Positions 24,493 to 33,735 of a stretch of DNA of 64,000 nt are shown here, in pieces (the stretch's first letter is position 1; every line of letters begins with the position of its first letter). This DNA comes from Maribacter orientalis (GTDB lineage Bacteria; Bacteroidota; Bacteroidia; Flavobacteriales; Flavobacteriaceae), in assembly GCF_900109345.1 (NCBI RefSeq), contig NZ_FNZN01000003.1:124001-188000 (forward strand). Direction: 5' to 3'. The position numbers and the translations under genes were made by a program. A model generated the notes under the pieces. That model was given only the letters and a program-made list of their open reading frames with translations. It ran no database searches and was not told where the DNA came from.

Positions 24493-27120
24493 ATGATCCA
24501 TAAAAATGCTGAGGAAGAAAGATTAGCCGTTGAGGATAATTATAAATATTGGAAAAGATGGGGCCCATATTTGGCAGAGCGGCAATGGGGAACCGTAAGA
24601 GAAGATTATAGTGAGAATGGTCATGCTTGGGATTTTGTCGACCACGACAAAGCCCGTAGTAATGCCTATAGGTGGGGAGAAGAAGGTATTGGTGGTTTTT
24701 GCGATTCTAGAGAAATACTTTGTATGGCCCCTGCTTTTTGGAACGGTAAAGACCCAATTTTGAAAGAGCGTTTATTCGGGTTAACCAACAATGAAGGTAA
24801 TCATGGTGAAGATGTAAAGGAACTTTATTTCCATCAGGTTTCTACCCCAACACATTCGTATGCTAAGTATTTGTATAAGTACCCGCAGAAGAAGTTTCCA
24901 TATGCTGAAATACTAAAGAGGAATAAAGACCTTGGAAGAGAGCATTCTGAGTTTGAATTGCTTGATACCAAAGCTTTTGCTAACAATACATATTTCGATT
25001 GCTTTATAGAATATGCCAAGGAAGATGTAGGTGATATTCTTATGAAAGTCACTATAATCAATAGAGGACGTAAAGCAGAGAATATTCACGTATTGCCACA
25101 TCTTTGGTTTAGAAATTTCTGGAAGCATAACGATCGTTTTGAACGTCCAGAAATGAAGTCTATTTCAACCTCTGCAGTGCAAAGTAGAAGTACAAGAAAT
25201 GGTAGGTATTATTTTTATCATGAAGGTGGTGAGCAACTCTTCTGTGAAAATGAAACCAATAACAAACGTATTTATAATGTTACAAATGAGGTTGATTATG
25301 TTAAAGACGGTATTAATGATCATGTAGTACATGGACTAAATACCGTAAACCCTGCGAAAATTGGTTCTAAGCTTGCTGTTTGGCATAAATTACGTCTTAA
25401 GCCAGGTGAGGAGAAGACAATTAGGGTGCGACTGAGCAAAAAGAAACTAGCAGACCCTTGGAGTAAATATGATGCTATTTTTGATAAAAGAATTGAAGAA
25501 TGTGAAGAGTTTTATGGTTCTATTTTAAAGAAAGATTTACCGAGCGATCAGCAAGAGATTGCGAGAAAAGCTTTTTCTGGCCTTCTTTGGACCAAGCAGT
25601 TTTATTACTATGATGTTTATAAATGGCTATTCGGTGGGCCTGGGGAATTAAAACCTTATCGTAAAGATTCACGAAATATGCATTGGCAACACTTAACGAA
25701 TCGCCATGTTATTTCTATGCCTGATAAATGGGAGTACCCGTGGTACGCCGCTTGGGATCTTGCATTTCATATGGCTTCTTTTGTAGAAATAGATCCTTAT
25801 TTCGCAAAAGAACAATTGCTTTTGGTGTTGCGAGATGGCTACATGCACCCGAACGGACAAATACCTGCATACGAATGGAATTTTAGTGATGTGAACCCTC
25901 CTGTGCATTCTTGGGCGGTTTGGAATGTGTATGAAAAAGATAAGAATCGTACTGGTAAAGGCGATACCAAATTTCTAGAAAAGGCTTATCAAAAGTTACT
26001 CATCAATTTTACTTGGTGGGTAAATCAAAAAGATAAAAGCGGAACCAACCTTTTTGAAGGTGGATTCTTAGGGCTTGATAATATTGGTGTTTTCGATCGT
26101 AATCATATGCCAGAAGGTATCACGCGAATGCAACAAGCAGACGCTACTAGTTGGATGGCCATGTTTACATTGAATATGTTACGTATGACAATAGAGTTGG
26201 CCATAGCCAACCCTATTTATGAGGATAGTGTAGCGAAGTTTTTCAAGCATTTCTTGAATATTGCTTGGGCCATGCACCATATTGGACAAAAAGAAATTTC
26301 ATTATGGGACGATGTCGATAACTTTTATTATGATGTAGTTGAAATGTCAAACGGTACTACGGATCGTTTAAGAGTTCGGTCGTTGGTAGGTATTATACCA
26401 TTATTCGCAGTAGAAATTATTCATAAAGATTTATTTGAGGAACTAAAACATTTCAAAGTTAGGGCTGCTGAAATTGTGCGTACACGTCCTGATTTAGCAT
26501 CCTTAGTTTCAAATATTGAAGAGTTTAATGCTGATGGCAATTATCTGTTCTCTATTATGCGAGGCTTTAGATTAGAAAAATTATTATATCGAATGTTAGA
26601 TGAGGATGAGTTTCTGTCTGAATTTGGAATTCGTTCTCTTTCAAAATACCATGAAAAGCATCCTTTTGTGTTTCAACATAATGGATATCACCAAATTCAA
26701 TATGAGTCAGGGGAAAGTCGTTCAGATATGTTCGGAGGTAATTCTAACTGGCGAGGTCCTATATGGATGCCATTGAATTATATGATTATTCAATCGCTAC
26801 GAAAGTATTATTTGTTCTATGGTGATCAATACGTGTATGAATTTCCAACAAGATCAGGTAATAAATTGAACTTGAACGAGATTGCCAATGAACTTTCGAA
26901 AAGGCTTATAAAACTATTTCAACCTAATGCTGACGGTAAATTTCAATACCATTCAGAAGATGTAAATAAGGTGTTTACTAAGAATGAACATTTTAAAAAA
27001 GAGCATTTCTTTTATGAGTTTTTTGATGGGGATTCTGGTAAAGGTCTAGGGGCATCGCATCAAACTGGTTGGACCGCCTTAATTGCAAATTTGATTATAG
27101 AGTTAGATGAAAATTCATAA
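24493..27120 (+). CDS. GH63-like glucosidase, copy 1
   Basis: An 875-residue cytoplasmic protein without a signal peptide. It is the long bacterial GH63/MGH1-like type: an N-terminal beta domain opening with RWGPYLAERQWGTVREDYS, and a C-terminal (alpha/alpha)6 barrel with WEYPWYAAWDLAFHMASFV, GGFLGLDNIGVFDR, GGNSNWRGPIWMPLNYM and GLGASHQTGWTALIANL. GH63 enzymes are inverting alpha-glycosidases acting on glucosyl or mannosyl linkages; bacterial substrates vary. It is a close paralogue, of equal length, of the protein at 37196-39823. An AraC regulator gene follows after 78 bases on the same strand. Confidence 0.8.
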   Translation: MIHKNAEEERLAVEDNYKYWKRWGPYLAERQWGTVREDYSENGHAWDFVDHDKARSNAYRWGEEGIGGFCDSREILCMAPAFWNGKDPILKERLFGLTNNEGNHGEDVKELYFHQVSTPTHSYAKYLYKYPQKKFPYAEILKRNKDLGREHSEFELLDTKAFANNTYFDCFIEYAKEDVGDILMKVTIINRGRKAENIHVLPHLWFRNFWKHNDRFERPEMKSISTSAVQSRSTRNGRYYFYHEGGEQLFCENETNNKRIYNVTNEVDYVKDGINDHVVHGLNTVNPAKIGSKLAVWHKLRLKPGEEKTIRVRLSKKKLADPWSKYDAIFDKRIEECEEFYGSILKKDLPSDQQEIARKAFSGLLWTKQFYYYDVYKWLFGGPGELKPYRKDSRNMHWQHLTNRHVISMPDKWEYPWYAAWDLAFHMASFVEIDPYFAKEQLLLVLRDGYMHPNGQIPAYEWNFSDVNPPVHSWAVWNVYEKDKNRTGKGDTKFLEKAYQKLLINFTWWVNQKDKSGTNLFEGGFLGLDNIGVFDRNHMPEGITRMQQADATSWMAMFTLNMLRMTIELAIANPIYEDSVAKFFKHFLNIAWAMHHIGQKEISLWDDVDNFYYDVVEMSNGTTDRLRVRSLVGIIPLFAVEIIHKDLFEELKHFKVRAAEIVRTRPDLASLVSNIEEFNADGNYLFSIMRGFRLEKLLYRMLDEDEFLSEFGIRSLSKYHEKHPFVFQHNGYHQIQYESGESRSDMFGGNSNWRGPIWMPLNYMIIQSLRKYYLFYGDQYVYEFPTRSGNKLNLNEIANELSKRLIKLFQPNADGKFQYHSEDVNKVFTKNEHFKKEHFFYEFFDGDSGKGLGASHQTGWTALIANLIIELDENS

Positions 27121-27198
27121 GCAAGGAAATTTAAAATGTTGTATATTAGAATATTAAAGGCTTTAGTATTGCCTATATTCTAAATTAACATTTCGCTG

Positions 27199-28011
27199 AT
27201 GAAAAACGATACTATCAATATATCGAGAATAGTCAAAAATGTTTCCCACTCTTCTAATGATTCTGACTATGCTGTTTGCTGGATTAAGGACGAAATTAAA
27301 GGTGTTGATATAGACGGTGTTTTATATCCAAACATATCAAATTCTATTATTTTCTTGGATAATAAAGTACAATGGAAGCTTTACACCAAACATGATGGTG
27401 TGAATGCAGGATATTTACTCCAATTATCGCATGAGATACTTAGCAATCCACTTTTGAGCAAACTTCACATCAACAAAGTGAGACTATTTAATTCTGGAAC
27501 CATCCCGTTATTTAAATTAAGTCCGGGCATCGAGAAACGAACACAAGCTATTTTAGAAATGATAGATGAGCTATTGGGCTCTCATTTAAATAATAAGGAA
27601 GATGCAATGATATCATTATTAAACACCTTCTTTGTATACTGCGATGGTCAATGTAATATAAAATCAATTATTGAAAAAAGCCAAACAAAGGCAAACATTG
27701 TTTACGCATTTAAGCAGTTAGTTGATAAGAATATTATGAAATCTCATGAGGTAGGGTACTATGCGTCACGACTTAATATATCTACAAAATATTTGAATGA
27801 GTGCGTTCAAGAAGTTCTTATGGTTAGCTCTAAGAGTATAATTATTGAACAGCTATTAATTCGTTCACGTTATGCTTTAAAATTCACCAATAGAACAATT
27901 AAGGAGATTAGTTATGATTTAGGTTTTTCTACACCTGATTATTTTAGCTATTTCTTCAAGAACCAAACGGGAACCAAACCTTCTGTGCTTAGAAAGAGCG
28001 TTAGTTCTTAA
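27199..28011 (+). CDS. AraC-family transcription regulator
   Basis: A 270-residue protein with an N-terminal sensing domain (about 1-165) and a C-terminal AraC double helix-turn-helix (about 175-268). The second helix pair is typical: TIKEISYDLGFSTPDYFSYFFKNQTGTKPS. The N-terminal part resembles the AraC proteins of Bacteroidota with a cupin-like ligand domain. Position between the GH63-like gene and a cupin gene suggests control of one or both, but no operator repeat was identified. Confidence 0.85.
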   Translation: MKNDTINISRIVKNVSHSSNDSDYAVCWIKDEIKGVDIDGVLYPNISNSIIFLDNKVQWKLYTKHDGVNAGYLLQLSHEILSNPLLSKLHINKVRLFNSGTIPLFKLSPGIEKRTQAILEMIDELLGSHLNNKEDAMISLLNTFFVYCDGQCNIKSIIEKSQTKANIVYAFKQLVDKNIMKSHEVGYYASRLNISTKYLNECVQEVLMVSSKSIIIEQLLIRSRYALKFTNRTIKEISYDLGFSTPDYFSYFFKNQTGTKPSVLRKSVSS

Positions 28012-28085
28012 ATTCAAAGTTTATACCGTGTTTTTCGCATTTTAAGCGATTTTCTTTATGCCTAATTTGGTGTAAAATTAAAATC

Positions 28086-28631
28086 ATGGATAGAAAACGT
28101 TTTATTAAAAATTCAGGAATAGGTTTGGGTATAGCATTGATGCCTGGTGTACTACTTAGTCAACCAAATATCTTCTCAACTCCTCATGTTTATGTTAATG
28201 ATCCAAAAGTAGTTAAAGATAATGATGGTGACGTACTCAATGTTATTGGGGATATACAGACCCATAAATTGTTAGGTGAGGATACAAATAATCAAATTGT
28301 GGAATGGGTAGATAATGTCGCTCCAGGTGTGGGAATACCACCGCATATTCATACCAAGGAAGATGAAATTTTTAGGGTGGTTAAAGGGGAAGTGGAAATA
28401 ACCGTAAACAGTAAAACCACCATTTTAAAAGCAGGTGATATTGCTTTTGCCCCAAAAGGTATCGCACACGCTTGGAAGGTTGTAGGAACAGAAAAGGCAA
28501 AAATGATAACCTCTGCTTTTCCTGCAGGTATCGAGTTTATGTTTCAAGAATTAGCAAAATTACCTGAAGGACCACCTAATTTTAAAAAAGTAGCGGAAAT
28601 TTGTGGAAGACAGGGTATAACTTTTGTGTAA
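28086..28631 (+). CDS. Exported cupin-domain protein
   Basis: A 181-residue single-domain cupin. The start MDRKRFIKNSGIGLGIALMPG resembles a Tat-like signal with KR instead of RR, so the export route is uncertain. Cupin motif 1 is PPHIHTKEDEIFRVVKG, with His87, His89 and Glu94, and motif 2 is GDIAFAPKGIAHAW, with His128, so a metal site is complete. The reaction is unknown; such proteins include small dioxygenases and sugar-binding cupins. It follows the AraC gene by 74 bases on the same strand. Confidence 0.75.
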   Translation: MDRKRFIKNSGIGLGIALMPGVLLSQPNIFSTPHVYVNDPKVVKDNDGDVLNVIGDIQTHKLLGEDTNNQIVEWVDNVAPGVGIPPHIHTKEDEIFRVVKGEVEITVNSKTTILKAGDIAFAPKGIAHAWKVVGTEKAKMITSAFPAGIEFMFQELAKLPEGPPNFKKVAEICGRQGITFV

Positions 28632-28646
28632 ATCTAATTTGCGTGA

Positions 28647-31466
28647 CTATTCTTCTTCGTTTATAGCTTTAAATGCATCTAATGCGAAACTTCTAATTTT
28701 CGGGTCGGCATCGTTAAGATGTTCTTCTACGATGCTTAAATAACGAGGTTCTTTTTGTTGTGTAATGAGGTATAAAACCGCCAACTTAATTTTTAGATCG
28801 TTGCCTTGTAACAGCAATTTAAAACATTCTAGTTCTGATGGTATCTTATGTTTTATTTTTTGAAGCTCTTCTTCTGATGATATATCAAGGGCAGATTCTT
28901 CGATAATAGGTAGCAGCTTGCGCTTAAGCTCACCTGTAAGCAGGTTGTCTAAGAATTCAATGGCATTGTGCTGGGCTTCTTGCTTATGACTTAAAAGACC
29001 TTCATAGGCTATGGCAACATCTTTTTGTTGATAGCGTAAACCTAATAATTTAAAGATGCGCTCTAAACCAGAATCTAACCTGCGTTCTAAAAGCTCTAAA
29101 AGGCTTGTACGTGCATCTCGTTCTGCATCTCCAATTTCTTTTTTAGACTTGGTTCTGTTTCGATAAGAGATAATTATTTGGGTATGCATTGAAGATAATG
29201 TTTGATGGTGCAACTTACACTCATCAAAGATTACCGACACCACTTTATAGCGATTGAATTTTAATTGCGGATGTGTTGAACGAATGGCACTCAAAGCTCT
29301 AACCACTTCTAACCGAACAGTTAAATCATTATCTGTTAAAATGCCTAATAATTGATGAACGGCTTCCTTCGAATAAAAAGATTGCATGGCCATAGGTATG
29401 AATCGAATCACAGATAAGGGTTGCAGTCTTTGCTGAACATTTTTACGAAGTAATGGTAAAATTTGTGGGCCATATTGTTTAAATGCCTCAATAACCGTAG
29501 GTCTATATTTTTTTTGTTCTAAAAACGGAATAATATGTTGACCTAAATTAGGGTCCATTGTACTGCCGATAGACTTGATAGTGGTCATTACAATTTCTTC
29601 ATTTTCATGATTTAGAAACTCAATAAGCTTGTTGTAATAAATAGGCATATTAGCAACGCCCAGTATTTCTATTACAGTTTCTAAATAGCTTATATTATCT
29701 TTATTTTTTTCAATGTTAACGAGCGATTTAGAAATACGGTCTAGTAATGAATAGCGTTGTTTTAGAGAGTAATTATGTTTGGCCTCCCTTGCCAAACAAA
29801 ATAAGGCTGCCGAAGAAATGCGCTCATTAGAATGTTCTAAATAAGCATCAAATACGAACGATTTGTCTTTATGCGCAAAACTTAAAATGTACGCTAAGGT
29901 GGCAATGGTCAAATCTCTATCTTCAATTTTTAAAAGCTCAGAAACCTCAGAGGTCATACTTTTTGAATTTAAAAAGTATAAGTTTTGAATTGCTGATAGT
30001 TTCACTTTATTACTTGGGTGTTCTAATAATAACTCGACATCAACGGCAAAACGCTTATCATTGATTTCCATCAATTTATCTAGCATAAATAGAATTTGCT
30101 CTTCGCTACCATTTTTAAAAACGGTTCGCATACCTGCAACTACCGAAGTTTTAGAAGCCGTAATTTTTTTTGTTTTTTTGAAAGAATCTGTAAGGACTTC
30201 TAAGTTCGTTCTAAAGGTTTTGTAGTATTCTATACGTACTTTATATATGAAATATAACCAAAGACAAACAAGAACGATAATCAATATGCCAATGTAAATT
30301 GAAGGCAAGTCTAGTCCGCGTACAACGAAAATTAAAAGACATCCGGCAATACCTGTAGCCAAACTATCCACAACAACGTCGATAAACGATTTGGTCTTGT
30401 TCTTTAAATCGAATGGTAAGGGTAATGTCAATAGTTCAGAGGCACTCTTATGTATTGACTGTTTCAGTATACCATCCATAGCTTTTATGACTACCACAGC
30501 AGAAAGCTCTGGTAAGAGTAGAAATAAAATACTTCCGCCAAAAATACCAATGGGTAAGAGTAATAAGGAAAAACCAACCCCCCAAATACCTACAATTCTA
30601 TGGGTGAAAAATAATTGAATGACCAGTGATAATAGATTGAATGTTGAAAACCAAAAAGCAAAAAAAGCGGTCAGCTCATCAGCATCGGTTATTGCAGAGG
30701 ATGCAAATTCACTAAAAAGATAATCGACAAGCTTTGCGACAACAACACTGACTGCGACAATACTAGCAATGTAAGTGAGATGCTTAGATTTTAGAATAAG
30801 CTTCAGAGGAGGCTCGGTATTATTTACCGGATTCTTATGCTTTCTAAAAGAACCATTTTTTTTAACTCGAATATTCCAGATTTTTCTAAGTAACGGAATG
30901 CAGAAGAATAGTAGTAGTGCAGCAACGAACATCAAGTTTTCGTTACCAATAAGCGGAGCAAGAATAGAAGTAAGATACCCTCCAAAAATTCCACCAATAA
31001 TGGCCCCAGAACCTATAAATCCAAATAATCTTTTTGCTTCTCTAATACTAAAGACTAAGTTCGCCAAAATCCAAAATTGAGAAGCGGACAAGACTGCATA
31101 TATCGCCACCCATATATAAAAAAAGTATAATAATACGCCGCTAACTACATGTAATGATAATAAAATACCTAATCCGATAAGAATTATGATAGAGCTAATA
31201 ATTGTTACTTCAATAACTTTCTTAAGGGAGAATCTAGAAACTGCTTTTGAATAAAAATATGAGCTTGTAACTGCTGTAACTGCCACTAATAAGAAAGCAA
31301 ATGGTAATTGCTCAATACCCAATTCTGAGAGAAAAAGGGCGTTTACCGTAGGCTTTATAATCAGCAATACGGCAATGACCAAAAAGATATAGGCGAGCAT
31401 CCAAAGTGATACCTTGAATTCGCCTTCTCTTACGTCAAATATTTTTTTAATTAATCTTTCTACCAT
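28647..31466 (-). CDS. ATP/ADP-carrier-like membrane protein fused to HEAT repeats
   Basis: A 939-residue protein. Residues about 15-420 contain roughly ten to twelve membrane segments with features of the ATP:ADP antiporter (NTT/TLC) family, such as a REAKRLFGFIGSGAIIGGIFGG loop and KAMDGILKQSIHKSASELLTLPLP. The rest, about 440-939, is soluble and built of helical HEAT-like repeats (VRLEVVRALSAI, KIRSFALDAFKAI). NTT carriers alone are about 500 residues; the fused form is known in Bacteroidota but its substrate is not established. It begins 28 bases after a beta-lactamase-fold gene on the same strand, implying an operon. Confidence 0.72.
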   Translation of the reverse strand: MVERLIKKIFDVREGEFKVSLWMLAYIFLVIAVLLIIKPTVNALFLSELGIEQLPFAFLLVAVTAVTSSYFYSKAVSRFSLKKVIEVTIISSIIILIGLGILLSLHVVSGVLLYFFYIWVAIYAVLSASQFWILANLVFSIREAKRLFGFIGSGAIIGGIFGGYLTSILAPLIGNENLMFVAALLLFFCIPLLRKIWNIRVKKNGSFRKHKNPVNNTEPPLKLILKSKHLTYIASIVAVSVVVAKLVDYLFSEFASSAITDADELTAFFAFWFSTFNLLSLVIQLFFTHRIVGIWGVGFSLLLLPIGIFGGSILFLLLPELSAVVVIKAMDGILKQSIHKSASELLTLPLPFDLKNKTKSFIDVVVDSLATGIAGCLLIFVVRGLDLPSIYIGILIIVLVCLWLYFIYKVRIEYYKTFRTNLEVLTDSFKKTKKITASKTSVVAGMRTVFKNGSEEQILFMLDKLMEINDKRFAVDVELLLEHPSNKVKLSAIQNLYFLNSKSMTSEVSELLKIEDRDLTIATLAYILSFAHKDKSFVFDAYLEHSNERISSAALFCLAREAKHNYSLKQRYSLLDRISKSLVNIEKNKDNISYLETVIEILGVANMPIYYNKLIEFLNHENEEIVMTTIKSIGSTMDPNLGQHIIPFLEQKKYRPTVIEAFKQYGPQILPLLRKNVQQRLQPLSVIRFIPMAMQSFYSKEAVHQLLGILTDNDLTVRLEVVRALSAIRSTHPQLKFNRYKVVSVIFDECKLHHQTLSSMHTQIIISYRNRTKSKKEIGDAERDARTSLLELLERRLDSGLERIFKLLGLRYQQKDVAIAYEGLLSHKQEAQHNAIEFLDNLLTGELKRKLLPIIEESALDISSEEELQKIKHKIPSELECFKLLLQGNDLKIKLAVLYLITQQKEPRYLSIVEEHLNDADPKIRSFALDAFKAINEEE

Positions 31467-31494
31467 CTAGACATGGAAATCTATATTCCAAGAC

Positions 31495-32412
31495 CTAAAG
31501 TACAGGCTTTTTTAGCACCTTTTCTATTGGTTTTACTAAATCTCTTATAATTTGTTCACCGTTGGCGTCATCTATTAGTGCTACTAGAATGTATCGTCTA
31601 TTGCTGTTCTTACCCCAAACTAAGATAGAATCGGAATGATATGTACGCCATGAGCCTGATTTTCTGAAAAGCCGTGCAGCTGGTGCAATTTGATCTAAAG
31701 TGTTTACAAATTTATGGTGTAATTCGGGGTCTTCCATGATATCTAGCATTTGTTTTGACCGCTTCTGATTCACCAATTTACCATTAGCTAATAAATAATA
31801 ATACCTACATACTTGAGTAACAGATGCCGCATGGCTTAAATTCTTTAATGGCTCACGGTTGGTGTCACCACCACTTCCATAGCGTTTGCCAACCCATAGG
31901 CCTCCACCTTTATGCTCATCATAAAAAGCATATTTAGGATCGATCATCACCGCTTCTATCTTATCATACCCTACACCATCAATCATACGGGTAGCAGCAG
32001 AATTATCAGATTTACTGATCATTAAACGCATATCTTTTTTTACCTCTGAAGTTTCTTTCAGCTCACCTTTTTCAATAGCATCCATTGCAGCCAATAATAT
32101 GGCTATTTTAGGCAGACTTGCGGCGTACATCATATGGTTGCCATTTACACGGGCAAACCGTACATTTTCTGGATCACTTAGATCAACTAGACCGACAGCC
32201 ATTTTCTTTTGTACTATAAGGTCGTTCCAATCAGGGTGCGATGCTAGCTCATCTCTCAAATTGGTTTGTAATGAACTATCTAATAGTTTTTGTAAGGGCT
32301 TTATTTTTGAATTATCAATGTTTAAAGGAAGCTCATCTTGTGCGCTAATAGCGAAACAAACGAATAAAGAAAGTAGGAACAATAATCGATTTGGTCTCAT
32401 TAATTTATACAT
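31495..32412 (-). CDS. Class A beta-lactamase-fold serine hydrolase
   Basis: A 305-residue exported protein with a signal peptide ending near AISAQ; a start at the second Met (MRPNRLL) is also possible. The full serine-enzyme triad is present: SLPK at 99-102, SDN at 135-137 (SKSDNSAA) and KSGS at 251-254. Length matches class A beta-lactamases, but the catalytic Glu of the omega loop is not obvious, so penicillin-binding or esterase activity is equally possible. It shares a VDLSDPENVRFARVNG-type segment with the protein at 19275-20537. It is followed by the transporter-HEAT gene in one operon. Confidence 0.78.
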   Translation of the reverse strand: MYKLMRPNRLLFLLSLFVCFAISAQDELPLNIDNSKIKPLQKLLDSSLQTNLRDELASHPDWNDLIVQKKMAVGLVDLSDPENVRFARVNGNHMMYAASLPKIAILLAAMDAIEKGELKETSEVKKDMRLMISKSDNSAATRMIDGVGYDKIEAVMIDPKYAFYDEHKGGGLWVGKRYGSGGDTNREPLKNLSHAASVTQVCRYYYLLANGKLVNQKRSKQMLDIMEDPELHHKFVNTLDQIAPAARLFRKSGSWRTYHSDSILVWGKNSNRRYILVALIDDANGEQIIRDLVKPIEKVLKKPVL

Positions 32413-32664
32413 GATTTAAAATGTAGTCAAAAGTAGTTAATGGACTGATTGACCTTATGTTAATTTTTAAAATTCTTGAAAGTTAAAGAAATTCAATTAA
32501 TACGCCATTCCACTTTAATTCCTTAAAAATGCTATGTTAAAATTTCAATTGTTTTCAGATAAAATAGTACCTATGTATCCCATTTTTAAAGGAAAAATTT
32601 ATCAAGGTAAAAAGGGAAATCAAAATAATTACTGTATATTAAAAAAAGGAATTTAAAGAAACAT

Positions 32665-33726
32665 ATGAATCTTAAAGACGGCGTTAAAACAGCTGAAAAT
32701 AAAGTGTCAAATGAAGCTCGTAGATTGAGTATAATGGTTAAGGATACGAGCAAATCTATAGTAGATCGGCTAGAGTGTTTTGAGGACATCATAAGTTTAG
32801 AAGTAGGGGATACTGGATTGAGTCGCGCAAAGACTTTAGAGCGTGAATTTGATGTTCGCCAATTGTACATAAAATATGAAGGCGATAATCCGACCGGTAC
32901 CCAAAAAGACCGAATCGCATTTGCCCAATTGTATGATGCATTAAGACGAGAGTTTAAAGTGGTCAGTTTAGCTACATGTGGTAATTATGGTGTAGCCATG
33001 GCCTTGGCTGCCGACTTAGCAGGGATTGCCTGTAAAATTTATATTCCAGAAACATACCACACAGATCGTATAATTGAAATGGAAACCTTGAATGCCGAAA
33101 TTATTCGTATTCCTGGTAGTTATGAAGATGTTGTAACGGAAAGTTCCAAATTGGCGGCTAAACATGGCTGGTATGATGCCAATCCTGGCGGAGCAAATAC
33201 GCCACTTCAAATATCTGCTTACGCACAGATTGCTCAAGAAATTTTTGAAGATCTAGGAGACGCTCCGAAATATTGTGCCGTTCCAGTTTCAAACGGAACC
33301 TTGTTCGCAGGAATTTACAGAGGTTTTGTAAATCTATATAAAAGAGGGAAAACATCGCGGATCCCTAAAATGATTGCTGCATCATCTTCACATAAGAATC
33401 CGATAGTGGAATCTTTTTTAATGGGATTGGACCATTGTAAAGATTTAAACCCTGCAGCAATTAAAGAAACTAAGTACAATGAACCTTTAATAAATTGGCA
33501 TAGTTTTGATGGGGAAGAGGCGCTATATGCGCTACGTGAGTCTGAAGGTGAGGCATTCAACATAAGTGATAAAAAATTAAAGGAGATGACCTCCTTGTTA
33601 TATAAAAAGGAAGGATTTCGAATTCTACCTGCATCAACAGCGGGACTCATTGGACTTCTAGAATTAGATGAAAAATTAAATTTTGAGCCGGATCGTTTTG
33701 TTGCTGTGCTCACTGCAAAAAATTAA
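32665..33726 (+). CDS. Threonine-synthase-like PLP enzyme
   Basis: A 353-residue fold-type II PLP enzyme. The cofactor lysine is Lys81 in NPTGTQKDRIA, and the asparagine loop is SLATCGNYGVAMA near 101-113. Length and segment order resemble threonine synthase or the related cysteate-synthase and diaminopropionate-type lyases, but the N-terminal threonine-synthase domain is reduced. Ten bases separate its stop from the DUF1611 start, and three further genes follow closely, so it is the first gene of a four-gene operon. In that context it more likely acts on an amino acid being degraded or interconverted than in threonine synthesis. This is inference. Confidence 0.78.
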   Translation: MNLKDGVKTAENKVSNEARRLSIMVKDTSKSIVDRLECFEDIISLEVGDTGLSRAKTLEREFDVRQLYIKYEGDNPTGTQKDRIAFAQLYDALRREFKVVSLATCGNYGVAMALAADLAGIACKIYIPETYHTDRIIEMETLNAEIIRIPGSYEDVVTESSKLAAKHGWYDANPGGANTPLQISAYAQIAQEIFEDLGDAPKYCAVPVSNGTLFAGIYRGFVNLYKRGKTSRIPKMIAASSSHKNPIVESFLMGLDHCKDLNPAAIKETKYNEPLINWHSFDGEEALYALRESEGEAFNISDKKLKEMTSLLYKKEGFRILPASTAGLIGLLELDEKLNFEPDRFVAVLTAKN

Positions 33727-33735
33727 AATAAATAG

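Noticed and set aside
33315..33713. Minus-strand frame of 132 codons
   Set aside because: Shadow of the PLP enzyme gene; Ser-rich and without homology that I can see.
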